Assembly (NCBI RefSeq): GCF_001428305.1
Contig: NZ_LMRZ01000006.1
Span: forward strand, 186,001 to 250,000
Source of the DNA: Janibacter sp. Soil728
GTDB taxonomy: Bacteria > Actinomycetota > Actinomycetes > Actinomycetales > Dermatophilaceae
Direction: 5' to 3'
Length of the DNA: 64,000 bases
Shown here: piece after piece, positions 18,588-32,370 of the stretch
How the letters are laid out: each line of letters starts with the position of its first letter
How positions within the stretch are numbered: the stretch's first letter is position 1
Translations under genes and position numbers: made by a program
The notes under the pieces: generated by a model
Seen by the model: only the letters and a program-made list of their open reading frames with translations
What the model was told of the DNA's origin: nothing
Database searches by the model: none

Positions 18588-18868
18588 CAGTACCTGTCCG
18601 TGATCCAGTGGCTGTTGCCGCTCAGGAAGGCCCCGAGGTAGACGGCGGCCACGATGAGCAGGACGACGGTCACGATGGTCGCGTCGCTGCGGGAGCGGCG
18701 GGCGAAGGTGGTCACCGCGGCAGCCGCGAGGACCAGCGCCAGCAGCTTGGACACACCCCCGGGCTTGAGCAGCAGCACGAGTGCACCGACGGCGAGGACC
18801 GCGCCGAGCGTCCAGCGCGCCGCGGTGGCCCGCACCGACATCGGCTGGTCACGTTCGTCCCCGGTCAT
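18587..18868 (-). CDS. Small two-helix membrane protein, hypothetical
   Basis: ATG at 18868 (MTGDERDQPMSVRATAARWT) gives 93 residues; the frame is open to 18964, but that part overlaps the HU terminator. Two or three hydrophobic segments (about 18-34, 36-50 and 62-80) predict a small integral membrane protein, with a short polar tail GNSHWITDRY. It resembles actinobacterial DUF3017-like proteins in size and layout, but I do not claim that family. It is coupled to the GNAT gene by a 1-bp stop/start overlap. Confidence 0.7.
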   Translation of the reverse strand: MTGDERDQPMSVRATAARWTLGAVLAVGALVLLLKPGGVSKLLALVLAAAAVTTFARRSRSDATIVTVVLLIVAAVYLGAFLSGNSHWITDRY

Positions 18869-18908
18869 GGGCACATCCTCCCTCATCGACACTCTGGTCC
18901 GTGCACGA

Positions 18909-18949
18909 CGAAGGGGGTCGGTCGCCATGACGGCGACCGACCCCCTTCG
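18909..18949 (-). terminator. hup terminator
   Basis: The 18-bp arms CGAAGGGGGTCGGTCGCC (18909-18926) and GGCGACCGACCCCCTTCG (18932-18949) pair perfectly around ATGAC. It lies 16 bp past the hup stop. Inverted CGAAGGG heptamers form the base of the stem. Confidence 0.85.
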
Positions 18950-18964
18950 TGCTGGTACGGACAA

Positions 18965-19240
18965 TCAGCCCTTGGCCGCGGCCTTGAGGGCGCTGCCGGC
19001 GGACAGCTTGGCGGCGTAGCCACCGGGGATGGTCATCTCGGCGCCGGTCTGCGGGTTGCGGCCCTTGCGCTCGGCACGCTCGACGCGCTCGAGGCTGAAG
19101 AAACCGGGGACGGTGACCTTCTCGCCCTTGGCGACGTTCTCGGACAGGACCGCCTGGAGGGCGGTGATGACCTCGGAAGCCGCGGAGGCGGACACACCGG
19201 CCTTCTCGGCGACGGCGCTGGCGAGCTCAGACTTGTTCAT
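18965..19240 (-). CDS. hup: HU family DNA-binding protein
   Basis: A histone-like nucleoid protein that bends DNA non-specifically. ATG at 19240 gives 91 residues, starting MNKSELASAVAEKAGVSASA. The beta-arm region carries the family RKGRNPQTG motif (about 56-64) followed by EMTIPGGYAAKLSAG. This is the short form without a Lys/Ala-rich tail. The frame upstream to 19378 lies in the promoter region and is not used. It is monocistronic, with its own terminator. Confidence 0.95.
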   Translation of the reverse strand: MNKSELASAVAEKAGVSASAASEVITALQAVLSENVAKGEKVTVPGFFSLERVERAERKGRNPQTGAEMTIPGGYAAKLSAGSALKAAAKG

Positions 19241-19419
19241 GTGGGATCTCCATCTGTGAAGTTCGTAGGTCGAACAAGGCCAATCAACCACGAACACGGG
19301 GCCCCCGTCGACTTGATCCCCGGCGTGTTTCCCTTGATTTTCCGGCGATCTTCGGCGTGTCGCCCTCAGAGCGACCACATCCGTCCCGTTGGCCCCACCC
19401 TCGGGATGTCACCACATGA

Positions 19420-19461
19420 CGAAGGGGGGTGCCACCGCAGTCGCGGTGGCACCCCCCTTCG
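19420..19461 (-). terminator. rpoBC terminator
   Basis: A perfect 19-bp stem: CGAAGGGGGGTGCCACCGC (19420-19438) pairs with GCGGTGGCACCCCCCTTCG (19443-19461) around an AGTC loop, 17 bp past the rpoC stop. It carries an inverted heptamer pair. Confidence 0.87.
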
Positions 19462-19478
19462 CTCGTGGAGGAGTCGGC

Positions 19479-23357
<3,879 letters not shown>

Positions 23358-23496
23358 GATGTGCTTCCTTCTCTCGTTCTCGAGGATGACTCGATAAGTT
23401 CTGTTGTCCGTGCAGTGGCGATGTGCCACCAGCACGGACTATGGGGAGGAGCGGACCGGGGTCCCGCGAAGCAGTGTCCGCGGGGACCCCGGACCG

Positions 23497-26400
23497 TTAG
23501 ACCTCCTCGACGCTGCTCGGCTCGCGCCGGGACAGGTCGATGCCGAGCTCTTCCGCAGCGCGGAAGACATCGTCTTCGCTGTCGCGCATCTCGATGGTGC
23601 CGCCCTCGGAGTTGAGGACCTCCACGTTGAGGCAGAGGGACTGCATCTCCTTGATGAGCACCTTGAAGGACTCCGGGATCCCGGGCTCCGGGATGTTCTC
23701 GCCCTTGACGATGGCCTCGTAGACCTTGACGCGACCGGTCACGTCGTCGGACTTGATCGTCAGGAGCTCCTGGAGCGCGTAGGAGGCGCCGTAGGCCTCG
23801 AGGGCCCACACCTCCATCTCGCCGAAGCGCTGACCACCGAACTGGGCCTTACCACCGAGCGGCTGCTGGGTGATCATCGAGTACGGCCCGGTGCTGCGCG
23901 CGTGGATCTTGTCGTCCACGAGGTGGTGCAGCTTCAGGATGTACATGTACCCGACGGACACCGGGGCCGGGTACGGGTCACCGGTGCGGCCGTCGAACAG
24001 GTTGGCCTTGCCGGAGCGGTCGATCAGGCGAACGCCGTCACGCGTGGGCGTCGTCGAGTCGAGCAGACCCGCGATCTCGTGCTCGTCGGCACCGTCGAAG
24101 ACGGGGCTGGCGACACGGGTGTCGGCCGGAGCCTCACGCGCATCCTGCGGGATCATCTTCGCCCAGTCAGGGTTGCCGTCGATCTTCCACCCGCGGCTGG
24201 CGGCCCAGCCCAGGTGCAGCTCCATGATCTGGCCGATGTTCATTCGACCGGGGACACCGAGCGGGTTGAGGATGACGTCGACCGGCGTGCCGTCCTCCAT
24301 GAAGGGCATGTCCTCGACCGGGAGGATCTTGGAGATGACGCCCTTGTTGCCGTGGCGGCCGGCAAGCTTGTCACCGTCGGTGATCTTGCGCTTGTTGGCC
24401 ACGTAGACGCGGACGAGCTGGTTGACGCCCGGGGGCAGCTCATCGCCCTCGTCCTTGTCGAAGACCTTGACCGCGATGACGGTCCCGGTCTCGCCGTGAG
24501 GCACCTTCATCGACGTGTCGCGGACCTCGCGGGCCTTCTCACCGAAGATGGCGCGCAGGAGGCGCTCCTCCGGGGTCAGCTCGGTCTCACCCTTGGGCGT
24601 GACCTTGCCGACGAGCAGGTCGCCGTCGCGGACCTCGGCGCCGATGCGGATGATCCCGCGCTCGTCGAGGTCGGCGAGGACCTCCTCGGAGACATTGGGG
24701 ATGTCCCGGGTGATCTCCTCCGGGCCGAGCTTGGTGTCGCGGGCGTCGACCTCGTGCTCCTCGATGTGGATCGAGGAGAGGACGTCGTCCTGCACCAGAC
24801 GCTGGCTGAGGATGATCGCGTCCTCGTAGTTGTAGCCCTCCCAGGGCATGAACGCGACGAGCAGGTTGCGACCCAGCGCCATCTCGCCACCATCGGTGGC
24901 GGGACCATCGGCGATGAGCTGACCGACCTCGACGCGCTGTCCCTCGGAGACCATGACGCGCTGGTTGTAGCTGTTGCCCTGGTTGGACCGGCTGAACTTC
25001 ATCATCTTGTAGGTCTTGCTGCCGCCCTCGTCCTGGGTGACGGTGACGAGCTCAGCAGAGACCTCGGTGACGACGCCGGCCTTCTCGGCACGGACCACGT
25101 CACCCGAGTCGAGCGCGGCGCGGTACTCCATGCCGGTGCCCACGTAGGGAGCCTCGGCCTGGACCAACGGGACGGCCTGACGCTGCATGTTGGCGCCCAT
25201 GAGCGCACGGTTGGCATCGTCGTGCTCGAGGAAGGGGATCATCGCAGTCGCGGCCGAGACCATCTGGCGCGGCGAGACGTCCATGTAGTCGACGTCCTCG
25301 GCGGGGATCTGGTCGACCTCGCCACCCTTGGTGCGGGCGAGGACGCGCTCCTCGGCGAAGTTGCCGTCGTCGAGCAGGACGGCGTTGGCCTGGGCGACCA
25401 CGACCTTGTCCTCCTCGTCCGCGGAGATGTAGTCGATGTCGTCAGTGACGCGACCGTCCACGACCTTGCGGTACGGGGTCTCGATGAAGCCGAAGGGGTT
25501 GATCCGCCCGTAGGACGCGAGCGAGCCGATCAGACCGATGTTGGGACCCTCAGGGGTCTCGATCGGGCACATGCGGCCGTAGTGCGACGGGTGGACGTCA
25601 CGGACCTCCATCTGCGCGCGGTCACGGGAGATACCACCCGGGCCCAGCGCGTTGAGGCGACGCTTGTGCGTCAGCCCGGACAGGGGGTTGTTCTGGTCCA
25701 TGAACTGCGACAGCTGGCTGGTCCCGAAGAACTCCTTGATGGAGGCGACGACCGGCCGGATGTTGATCAGGGTCTGCGGCGTGATGGCCTCGACGTCCTG
25801 GGTGGTCATCCGCTCGCGGACGACCCGCTCCATGCGGGAGAGACCCGTACGAACCTGGTTCTGGATGAGCTCGCCGACATTGCGCACCCGGCGGTTGCCG
25901 AAGTGGTCGATGTCGTCGGTCTCGACCGGCACCTCGAAGGGCTCACCGTCACGCACACCCGGCAGGGTGCGCTGGTCCGCGTGCAGCGCGACCAGGTACT
26001 TCAGGGTCGCGACGATGTCCTCGAGCGTGAGCACGGACGAGCTGAGCTCGGCCTCGAGACCCAGCTTGCGGTTGATCTTGTAACGACCAACCTTGGCCAG
26101 GTCATAGCGCTTGGGGTTGAAGTAGAGGTTGTCGAGCAGGTTCTGCGCGGCCTCACGGGTCGGCGGCTCGCCGGGGCGCAGCTTGCGGTAGATGTCGAGC
26201 AGCGCGGCGTCCTGCTCTTCGACCGTGTCCTTCTCGAGGGTGGCGCGCATCGAGTCGAACTCGCCGAACTCCTCGAGGATCTCGGCGGTGGTCATGCCCA
26301 GGGCCTTGAGCAGCACGGTGACCGACTGCTTGCGCTTGCGGTCGACGCGCACGCCGACGAGGTCGCGCTTGTCGACCTCGAACTCGAGCCAGGCACCCCG

Positions 26401-26979
26401 GCTCGGGATGATCTTGGTCGAGTAGATGTCCTTGTCGGACGTCTTGTCGGCGCTGCGCTCGAAGTAGACGCCCGGGCTGCGGACGAGCTGCGAGACGACG
26501 ACGCGCTCGGTGCCGTTGATGATGAAGGTGCCCCGCGGGGTCATGAGCGGGAAGTCGCCCATGAAGACCGTCTGGCTCTTGATCTCGCCGGTCTCGGCGT
26601 TCATGAACTCGGCCGTGACGAACAGGGGTGCGGAGTAGGTCTGGTCCCGCTCCTTGCACTCGTCGACGGTGTACTTGGGCTCTTCGAAGCGGCTCTCCCT
26701 GAAGGAGAGGCTCATCGAGCCGGAGAAGTCCTCGATCGGGGAGATCTCCTCGAAGATCTCCTCCAGTCCAGGACGCTCGGGGACGTCACGTCGACCGGCA
26801 TCCAGAGCAGCGGCAACGCGCTCCTGCCACTTCTCGTTTCCGAGGAGCCAGTCAAAGCTCTCGGTCTGCAAGGCCAGGAGGTCGGGGACCTCCAGAGGCT
26901 CGCGGATCTTCGCGAAGGACAGACGGCCTGAAGCCGTCCGTGCGGTGGACATCGGGGAAGCGGTGCGCGAGGCAGCCAA
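23497..26979 (-). CDS. rpoB: DNA-directed RNA polymerase subunit beta
   Basis: The beta subunit of RNA polymerase, 1160 residues. Canonical blocks include [59 protein letters not shown] and the C-terminal [18 protein letters not shown]. The start could be ATG 26979, or 26952 ([16 protein letters not shown]). The rifampicin pocket reads [13 protein letters not shown]: residue 443 is Asn (AAC, 25653-25651) where most bacteria have Ser (E. coli Ser531), while the Asp516 and His526 equivalents are conserved. This position is a classical resistance site. It is the only rpoB in the window. Confidence 0.98.
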   Translation of the reverse strand: MAASRTASPMSTARTASGRLSFAKIREPLEVPDLLALQTESFDWLLGNEKWQERVAAALDAGRRDVPERPGLEEIFEEISPIEDFSGSMSLSFRESRFEEPKYTVDECKERDQTYSAPLFVTAEFMNAETGEIKSQTVFMGDFPLMTPRGTFIINGTERVVVSQLVRSPGVYFERSADKTSDKDIYSTKIIPSRGAWLEFEVDKRDLVGVRVDRKRKQSVTVLLKALGMTTAEILEEFGEFDSMRATLEKDTVEEQDAALLDIYRKLRPGEPPTREAAQNLLDNLYFNPKRYDLAKVGRYKINRKLGLEAELSSSVLTLEDIVATLKYLVALHADQRTLPGVRDGEPFEVPVETDDIDHFGNRRVRNVGELIQNQVRTGLSRMERVVRERMTTQDVEAITPQTLINIRPVVASIKEFFGTSQLSQFMDQNNPLSGLTHKRRLNALGPGGISRDRAQMEVRDVHPSHYGRMCPIETPEGPNIGLIGSLASYGRINPFGFIETPYRKVVDGRVTDDIDYISADEEDKVVVAQANAVLLDDGNFAEERVLARTKGGEVDQIPAEDVDYMDVSPRQMVSAATAMIPFLEHDDANRALMGANMQRQAVPLVQAEAPYVGTGMEYRAALDSGDVVRAEKAGVVTEVSAELVTVTQDEGGSKTYKMMKFSRSNQGNSYNQRVMVSEGQRVEVGQLIADGPATDGGEMALGRNLLVAFMPWEGYNYEDAIILSQRLVQDDVLSSIHIEEHEVDARDTKLGPEEITRDIPNVSEEVLADLDERGIIRIGAEVRDGDLLVGKVTPKGETELTPEERLLRAIFGEKAREVRDTSMKVPHGETGTVIAVKVFDKDEGDELPPGVNQLVRVYVANKRKITDGDKLAGRHGNKGVISKILPVEDMPFMEDGTPVDVILNPLGVPGRMNIGQIMELHLGWAASRGWKIDGNPDWAKMIPQDAREAPADTRVASPVFDGADEHEIAGLLDSTTPTRDGVRLIDRSGKANLFDGRTGDPYPAPVSVGYMYILKLHHLVDDKIHARSTGPYSMITQQPLGGKAQFGGQRFGEMEVWALEAYGASYALQELLTIKSDDVTGRVKVYEAIVKGENIPEPGIPESFKVLIKEMQSLCLNVEVLNSEGGTIEMRDSEDDVFRAAEELGIDLSRREPSSVEEV

Positions 26980-27125
26980 GGATGGATCCTTCCACGGGCC
27001 TTGAGGGTCGGGCGGCGCTGCGGGGCTCCCGGTCGAACTCCGTCAGGTACTCAACACACCTCGGCACTGAGGGGATTCGAGCGTTCAGACGGAGTCACGG
27101 CAGGACTAAGGCAGCGCAAAGCGAC

Positions 27126-27156
27126 AGCATAGTCGCAGACACGCACGAGTGTCCAA
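27126..27156 (-). promoter_or_regulatory. Candidate rpoBC promoter
   Basis: On the minus strand TTGGAC(A) begins at 27156 and TATGCT lies at 27131-27126, with 18-19 bp between. It lies about 150 nt upstream of rpoB within the 361-bp divergent region 26980-27340 shared with the phospholipase D gene. I see nothing else assignable in that region. By eye only. Confidence 0.45.
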
Positions 27157-27340
27157 CCCGGTCGGGCCAGCGGCGCGACGGGTGGTCAACGGCGCTCTTG
27201 CCACAGACGGTGACGGCGCCGGATCATTCGACGCCATGAGAATGGATCACGAGAGCGGCGACGTCAAGGCCCCTGCTCGGCGGGTCGCAACCTCACCCCA
27301 CCCGATGGGACCTCCCTTCGTCTCGCCCTAGGGTGTGGCC

Positions 27341-28597
27341 ATGGAGATCCGCGCCGTCCGCCGCCGTCGTCGTCGCCGCGACGCCCGTCGCGTGGTGCGT
27401 CGGGTTGCAGTCGGCGCCCTGACCACCCAGCTGGCCACTGTCGCAGGACTGCTCGTCTTCGACAGCGTGCGACGCAAGGACCGCCCCGACCAGGAGTTCC
27501 CCCACCGTCATGGCGAGCCCGTGCCGGTCGACGGGGGCGACGTGCGCATCTACACCTTCGGCGAGCACCTCTTCGAGGACATGCTCGCGGACATCCGGGC
27601 GGCAACCGATCGGGTCTACTTCGAGACCTACATCTGGAAGGGCGATGCCGTCGGACGCCGCTTCCGTCAGGCCCTGATCGATGCCCACGAGCGCGGTGTC
27701 GAGGTCTACATCGTCTTCGACACCTTCGCCAACCTCGTCGTCCCCAAGGACTTCTACGCGGGCCTCCCGACGGGCATCCACGTCAAGCGCCATCCTCTCG
27801 TCACCGGCGGCGCGAAGTTCCTCTTCCCGAGCCACTGGGGCCGCAACCACCGCAAGCTGCTCGTCGTCGACCAGACGGCGGCCTACCTCGGTGGCTACAA
27901 CATCGGCCAGGACTACGCCAACCGCTGGCGAGACACCCACGCGCGCTACAGCGGCGACATGGTGGTCGAGCTGGAGAACACCTTCGTCGACTACTGGAAC
28001 CACTACGGCGGCCGGCCAGCCCTCCCCCAGCCGGCTCGGCGCACCTGGAGCCGCGAGATGCGGGTGCACCGCAACCTGCCGGCCGACATGGTCTACCCGA
28101 TCCGCAACATGTACCTGGAGGCGATCGACCGGGCCGACACGCGCGTCTGGCTCACGACGGCCTACCTGATCCCCGACGACGCCTTCGTCCGCAGCCTCGT
28201 GCAGGCCGCCCAGCGCGGGGTCGACGTACGCCTGATCGTCCCCCACTTCAGCAACCACATCGTGGCCGACTGGCTCAGCCGGGTGACCTACGAGCGCCTG
28301 CTGAAGGGGGGCGTGCGGCTGCTGCGCTTCGAGAACGCCATGGTGCACGCCAAGACCGCCACGATCGACGGCATCTGGTCGACGATCGGCACGGCCAACA
28401 TCGACCGGCTGAGCCTCGCGGGCAACTACGAGGTCAACATGGAGATCCTGGACGCCGCCGTCGCACGGCGCATGGAGGAGATCTTCGACCTCGACTCCGG
28501 CAACTGCACCGAGCTGACGCTCGACGAGTGGACTCGGCGTCCGCTGGCCGCTCGCGTCTCCGAGGGCATCCTCTCCCCCTGGCGTCCGCTGCTCTGA
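27341..28597 (+). CDS. Phospholipase D / cardiolipin synthase-like protein
   Basis: ATG at 27341 gives 418 residues; GTG at 27335 is an alternative. A strongly basic N-terminus precedes one membrane segment (about 23-40). Two HKD motifs mark the phospholipase D superfamily: HRKLLVVD with His170 and HAKTATID with His336, each followed by the usual GGYNIG or GTANID turn. The layout (N-terminal anchor, two PLD domains) fits bacterial cardiolipin synthases, which condense phosphatidylglycerol, but substrate specificity cannot be read from sequence. It is transcribed divergently from rpoB and convergently to rplL, so it interrupts the usual rplL-rpoB adjacency. Confidence 0.9.
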   Translation: MEIRAVRRRRRRRDARRVVRRVAVGALTTQLATVAGLLVFDSVRRKDRPDQEFPHRHGEPVPVDGGDVRIYTFGEHLFEDMLADIRAATDRVYFETYIWKGDAVGRRFRQALIDAHERGVEVYIVFDTFANLVVPKDFYAGLPTGIHVKRHPLVTGGAKFLFPSHWGRNHRKLLVVDQTAAYLGGYNIGQDYANRWRDTHARYSGDMVVELENTFVDYWNHYGGRPALPQPARRTWSREMRVHRNLPADMVYPIRNMYLEAIDRADTRVWLTTAYLIPDDAFVRSLVQAAQRGVDVRLIVPHFSNHIVADWLSRVTYERLLKGGVRLLRFENAMVHAKTATIDGIWSTIGTANIDRLSLAGNYEVNMEILDAAVARRMEEIFDLDSGNCTELTLDEWTRRPLAARVSEGILSPWRPLL

Positions 28598-28614
28598 CGG
28601 GAGCGGCACGACGA

Positions 28615-28654
28615 CGAAGGGCGGGTCGCACCGTGAGGTGCGACCCGCCCTTCG
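28615..28654. terminator. Bidirectional terminator between the PLD gene and rplL
   Basis: A perfect 18-bp stem: CGAAGGGCGGGTCGCACC (28615-28632) with GGTGCGACCCGCCCTTCG (28637-28654), loop GTGA. It lies between two convergent stops (28597 and 28687). Inverted heptamers form its base. Confidence 0.85.
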
Positions 28655-28686
28655 GCAGATCAGTGCCCGTCAGAGACGGGCGAGGA

Positions 28687-29070
28687 TCACTTGAGCTCGA
28701 CGGAGGCGCCGGCGCCCTCGAGGGCCTCCTTGGCCTTCGCGGCAGCGTCCTTGTCGACCTTCTCGAGGACGGGCTTGGGGGCGCCGTCAACGAGGTCCTT
28801 GGCCTCCTTGAGACCGAGGCTCGTGAGCGCGCGGACCTCCTTGATGACCTGGATCTTCTTGTCGCCGGCGGCGGTCAGGATGACGTCGAACTCGTCCTGC
28901 TCCTCCTCGGCGGCGGCCTCGCCACCAGCGGCGGCGGGGGCAGCAGCGGCAACCGGGGCCGCGGCGGTGACCTCGAAGGTCTCCTCGAACTGCTTCACGA
29001 ACTCGGAGAGCTCGATGAGGGTCATTTCCTTGAAGGCCTCAAGGAGCTCGTCGGTGCTGAGCTTCGCCAT
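28687..29070 (-). CDS. rplL: 50S ribosomal protein L7/L12
   Basis: The stalk protein that recruits GTPase factors. ATG at 29070 gives 127 residues: an N-terminal dimerisation helix region ([20 protein letters not shown]), an Ala/Glu-rich hinge (about 36-62), and a C-terminal domain with [20 protein letters not shown] and [12 protein letters not shown]. The frame upstream to 29157 overlaps rplJ and is rejected. Cotranscribed with rplJ. Confidence 0.97.
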   Translation of the reverse strand: MAKLSTDELLEAFKEMTLIELSEFVKQFEETFEVTAAAPVAAAAPAAAGGEAAAEEEQDEFDVILTAAGDKKIQVIKEVRALTSLGLKEAKDLVDGAPKPVLEKVDKDAAAKAKEALEGAGASVELK

Positions 29071-29140
29071 GATGGGCGTCCTTTCTGCAAACGTTGTGCC
29101 GTGAGTGGCGTGTGTGTACTGCGGTCTGAGGCGGACTGCC

Positions 29141-29746
29141 TCAGGCCTCGTCGCCACCCTCGGGGGTGGACTCGGTGGTGGACGCGGCCTCGGCTGCGTC
29201 CTCCGGGGCGTCGGTCGAGACCGGGCCCTGCTCCTCGACCTTCGCGCGCAGTGCGTCGACGACCCGAGCGGTCTGCGACAGCGGCGCGTTGAAGAGGTAT
29301 GCGGCCTGGGTGAGCTGAGCCTTCATGGCCCCAGCAAGCTTGCCCAGGAGAACCTCGCGCGACTCAAGCTTCGCGAGCTTCTCGATGTCCTCCGGCGTGA
29401 GCGGGTTCCCGTCCAGGAGCCCACCCTTGATCACCAGGAGGGGGTTGTCCTTGGCGAAGTCACGCAGACCCTTCGCGGCCTCGACGGGGTCGCCCTCGAC
29501 GAAGGCGATCGCGTTGGGGCCGACGAGCTGGCCCTCGAAGGCGGACTCGACGCCCGCCTCCTTGGCAGCGCGTTCGGTCAGCGTGTTCTTCACCACGGAG
29601 TAGGTGGCGTTGCCACGGAGCTTGCTTCGCAGCTCTCCGAGCTGCGCCACGGTCAGACCGCGGTACTCCGTGATCACGGCCGCGGTCGACGTGCGGAACT
29701 TGTCCGCCATGTCGGCAATGACGGCGTCCTTCTCGGCGTTCGCCAT
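29141..29746 (-). CDS. rplJ: 50S ribosomal protein L10
   Basis: L10 anchors L7/L12 dimers on 23S rRNA and usually represses its own operon by binding the mRNA leader. ATG at 29746 gives 201 residues: [39 protein letters not shown]-like core ([17 protein letters not shown]) and a C-terminal acidic Glu/Thr/Ala tail. Upstream lies a leader with an attenuator hairpin and T-run (29789-29820), consistent with autogenous control. Confidence 0.96.
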   Translation of the reverse strand: MANAEKDAVIADMADKFRTSTAAVITEYRGLTVAQLGELRSKLRGNATYSVVKNTLTERAAKEAGVESAFEGQLVGPNAIAFVEGDPVEAAKGLRDFAKDNPLLVIKGGLLDGNPLTPEDIEKLAKLESREVLLGKLAGAMKAQLTQAAYLFNAPLSQTARVVDALRAKVEEQGPVSTDAPEDAAEAASTTESTPEGGDEA

Positions 29747-29788
29747 GCGGGCCTCCCTTCTCATGTGGTGCCACCGGGGCCCGAGACG

Positions 29789-29820
29789 AAAAAAGGAGCC
29801 CCGCGCAGGCACGGGACTCC
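29789..29820 (-). promoter_or_regulatory. L10-leader attenuator (intrinsic terminator with T-run)
   Basis: On the minus strand GGAGTCCCG (29820-29812) pairs with CGGGGCTCC (29803-29795; one G-U) around an 8-nt loop and is followed at once by six T (29794-29789). This is the only classical U-tract terminator I found in the window. It lies about 45 nt before the rplJ start, in a leader of about 190 nt. Position and form match L10 leaders, where L10(L12) binding controls rplJL. The kink-turn L10 site itself was not resolved by eye. Confidence 0.7.
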
Positions 29821-29940
29821 AGGACGCACTCCACGAAGGAGGCGTCGGTGTCAGTGTCCTGCGCTGGTCGCCCGCATTCGCGGAACCTTGGGTCATCTCT
29901 GCGAGCAGCGATGACAACCGGCGGTCAATGGTCGTTGGTC

Positions 29941-29970
29941 AGCGTACGGCAGCAGCGCCGCACCGACCAA
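29941..29970 (-). promoter_or_regulatory. Candidate rplJL promoter
   Basis: On the minus strand TTGGTC (29970-29965) and TACGCT (29946-29941) are separated by 18 bp. This fits a sigma-70-like promoter just downstream of the rplKA terminator, and would make a leader of about 190 nt containing the attenuator. By eye. Confidence 0.45.
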
Positions 29971-29985
29971 ATCGTGGACGACGAA

Positions 29986-30017
29986 GGGGGCTGCCTCCCT
30001 CGCGGGAAGCAGCCCCC
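29986..30017 (-). terminator. rplKA terminator
   Basis: The arms GGGGGCTGC (29986-29994) and GCAGCCCCC (30009-30017) pair over 9 bp. After one mismatch TCCC/GGGA adds 4 bp around a 4-nt loop. A single CGAAGGG heptamer (29982-29988) overlaps one arm. It lies past the rplA stop (30080), separated from it by a repeat element. Confidence 0.7.
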
Positions 30018-30022
30018 TCGGC

Positions 30023-30052
30023 TTCGAGACGCTTGCTTCGCAAGCTCCTCAG
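30023..30052. repeat. Dispersed 30-bp palindromic element, second copy
   Basis: The element begins TTCGAGACGCTTGCTTCGCA and ends AGCTCCTCAG. It differs by one base (TTC for TGC) from the element at 13150-13179. Its core GCTTGC-TTC-GCAAGC is a perfect inverted repeat. It lies between the rplA stop and the rplKA terminator hairpin. It resembles intergenic palindromic elements that I know from Micrococcales genomes. Confidence 0.75.
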
Positions 30053-30079
30053 CCAGCGTGGTGCTGGGTGATCGTCAGA

Positions 30080-30820
30080 TCAGGCGCCGGTGACCGAGTC
30101 GACGGCCACCGGGGTGGCCTCGTCGAGCAGGTTCTTGACGCGCGTGCTGTCGAGCTGGATGCCCGGGCCCATGGTCGTGCTCAGCACGGCCTTGGTGATG
30201 TAGCGGCCCTTGGAGGCGGAGGGCTTGAGGCGAAGGATCTCCTCGAGCGCGCTCTGGTAGTTCTCGACCAGCTTGGTCTCGTCGAAGCTCGCCTTGCCGA
30301 TGATGAAGTGCAGGTTGGCGTGCTTGTCGTTGCGGAACTCGATCTTGCCGCCCTTGATGTCCGTGACGGCCTTGGCCGTGTCCATCGTGACGGTGCCGGT
30401 CTTGGGGTTCGGCATGAGGCCGCGGGGGCCGAGGACCTTGCCGAGACGACCGACCTTGCCCATGAGGTCCGGGGTGGCGACGACGGCGTCGAAGTCCATC
30501 CACCCGCCCTGGATCTTCTCGAGCAGGTCGTCCGAACCCACGTAGTCGGCGCCGGCCTCACGGGCGGCGTCGGCCTTGTCGCCGTTGGCGAAGACGAGGA
30601 CGCGGGCGGTCTTGCCCGTGCCGTGCGGCAGGTTGACCGTGCCGCGGACCATCTGGTCGGCCTTGCGGGGGTCGATGCCGAGGCGGAAGACGACCTCGAC
30701 GGTCTCGTCGTAGGACGTCTTGGCGCTGTCCTTGGCGAGGCGGATGGCCTCGAGGGGGGCGTAGGCCAGGTCGGCGTCGATCTTCTCTGCCGCGGCGCGG
30801 TAGCTCTTGCTGCGCTTCAT
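30080..30820 (-). CDS. rplA: 50S ribosomal protein L1
   Basis: L1 forms the mobile L1 stalk at the E site and, in other bacteria, represses the rplKA operon. The 246-residue protein starts [20 protein letters not shown]. It contains [20 protein letters not shown] and the signature [20 protein letters not shown] (about 120-140), and ends [16 protein letters not shown]. It is the last gene of rplKA. Confidence 0.98.
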   Translation of the reverse strand: MKRSKSYRAAAEKIDADLAYAPLEAIRLAKDSAKTSYDETVEVVFRLGIDPRKADQMVRGTVNLPHGTGKTARVLVFANGDKADAAREAGADYVGSDDLLEKIQGGWMDFDAVVATPDLMGKVGRLGKVLGPRGLMPNPKTGTVTMDTAKAVTDIKGGKIEFRNDKHANLHFIIGKASFDETKLVENYQSALEEILRLKPSASKGRYITKAVLSTTMGPGIQLDSTRVKNLLDEATPVAVDSVTGA

Positions 30821-30891
30821 GTGCTGCTCCTTGGTGGTGGTGGAGATGTGGTCGGGGCCAGCGCTGGCCCTCCCACGGGTGGTGCGTCGGG

Positions 30892-31329
30892 TCAGATGCC
30901 CGGCGTCTCGATACCCATCTGACGAGCGGTGCCGGCGATGATCTTCATCGCGGCGTCGATGTCGTGGGCGTTGAGGTCAGGCATCTTGGTCTCGGCGATT
31001 TCCTTGACCTGGTCCTTGGTCAGCGAGCCGACCTTGGTCTTGTGCGGCTCGCCCGAGGCCTTCTTGACCCCAGCCGCCTTCTTGATGAGCTCAGCGGCCG
31101 GCGGGGTCTTGGTGATGAAGGTGAACGAGCGGTCTTCGTAGACCGTGATCTCGACCGGCACGACATTGCCGCGCATGTCCGCCGTGGCGTCGTTGTACGC
31201 CTTGACGAACTCCATGATGTTGACGCCGTGCTGGCCGAGGGCCGGGCCGACGGGCGGGGCCGGGGTGGCGGCACCTGCCTGGATCTGGAGCTTGATGTAG
31301 CCGGAGACCTTCTTGCTCTTCGGGGGCAT
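30892..31329 (-). CDS. rplK: 50S ribosomal protein L11
   Basis: L11 forms the GTPase-associated centre with L10; it is the thiopeptide and RelA-related target. The 145-residue protein starts [20 protein letters not shown]. It has [20 protein letters not shown], the conserved Pro-rich thiostrepton region, and the C-terminal [14 protein letters not shown]. It lies 86 bp downstream of nusG. Confidence 0.97.
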   Translation of the reverse strand: MPPKSKKVSGYIKLQIQAGAATPAPPVGPALGQHGVNIMEFVKAYNDATADMRGNVVPVEITVYEDRSFTFITKTPPAAELIKKAAGVKKASGEPHKTKVGSLTKDQVKEIAETKMPDLNAHDIDAAMKIIAGTARQMGIETPGI

Positions 31330-31415
31330 GCGGTGTTCCTACTTCCTGTTGGTGGGCCGACGCCTTGGGCGATGACCCGGTTGCATGAGGTGCCGCCGAT
31401 CGGCGGCACCGACCA

Positions 31416-32300
31416 TCAGATCTTGGCGACCTGGTGGAAGCCGAGCTCGACCGGGGTCTCCCGGCCGAAGATGGAGACGAGGACCTTCAACTTCTGGCTC
31501 TCCGGGATGATCTCGGAGATCGAGGCGGGCATCGTCTCGAAGGGGCCGTCCATGACCGTGACCGACTCGCCGATCTCGAAGTCGACGTCCATCGCGGCAG
31601 CGGACGAACCGCCCTGGGCGGGTGCGCCACCGGCAGTGGCAGCGGCGGGCTTCTCGAGATCGGCGGGCTTGATCATCGTGAAGACCTCGTCGAGGCTCAG
31701 CGGCACCGGGTCGTGGGCGTTGCCGACGAAGCCGGTGACGCCGGGGGTGTGACGCACGGCGCCCCAGGACTCGTCGGTCAGGTCCATGCGCACGAGGACG
31801 TACCCGGGCATGCGCGGCTGCTTGCGCACCTTCTTCTGGCCGGCCTTGATCTCGGTGACCTCGTCGATGGTGACGGCCACCTCGAAGATGTAGTCCTCCA
31901 TGTCGAGGTTCGCGACACGGGTCTCGAGATTGTGCTTCACGCGGTTCTCGTAGCCCGCGTAGGTGTGGATGACGTACCAGTCGCCGAACTTGGTGGCCAG
32001 GTCGTCCTTGAAGGCCTTGACCGGGTCCTCGGCGTCCTCGGGCAGGATGTCGCCGTCCTCGTCCATGTCGGACTGGGCCTCGACGTCTGCGTCTGCGTCG
32101 GCCTCGGGGGCGTCCTCGTCAGCGACCTGCTCGGCAGCCGCCTCCTCGAGGGCCTCGTCGGCGGCGCGGGCGTCGTCGGCCTCCTGGGCAGAAGGGAGGT
32201 CTGCCGGCGGCTGCGCGGCGTACTCGGCCTGCTCGGCGGCGGCGACGCTCGAGGTGCCCTCATTTTCCTGGGGCTCGGGGGTCTGGGCCTGCTCGGACAT
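31416..32300 (-). CDS. nusG: Transcription termination/antitermination protein NusG
   Basis: NusG binds RNA polymerase and modulates pausing, Rho termination and translation coupling. ATG at 32300 gives 294 residues. The first 100 form an acidic Glu/Ala/Asp-rich extension, common in actinobacteria. The NGN domain follows ([20 protein letters not shown], about 107-225, with the [11 protein letters not shown] motif), then the KOW domain ([19 protein letters not shown]). A 30-residue Ala/Gly-rich linker joins the two. It is encoded 70 bp downstream of secE. Confidence 0.97.
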   Translation of the reverse strand: MSEQAQTPEPQENEGTSSVAAAEQAEYAAQPPADLPSAQEADDARAADEALEEAAAEQVADEDAPEADADADVEAQSDMDEDGDILPEDAEDPVKAFKDDLATKFGDWYVIHTYAGYENRVKHNLETRVANLDMEDYIFEVAVTIDEVTEIKAGQKKVRKQPRMPGYVLVRMDLTDESWGAVRHTPGVTGFVGNAHDPVPLSLDEVFTMIKPADLEKPAAATAGGAPAQGGSSAAAMDVDFEIGESVTVMDGPFETMPASISEIIPESQKLKVLVSIFGRETPVELGFHQVAKI

Positions 32301-32370
32301 GACCTGATTCCTCACTTCGACTACTACGACGGCGCAGGTGCGCGCCCGGACTGCGGTTGGTACAGCGGCG

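Noticed and set aside
23404-26931. Open frame of 1175 codons on the plus strand
   Set aside because: It is antisense to rpoB with no domain and no ribosome site.
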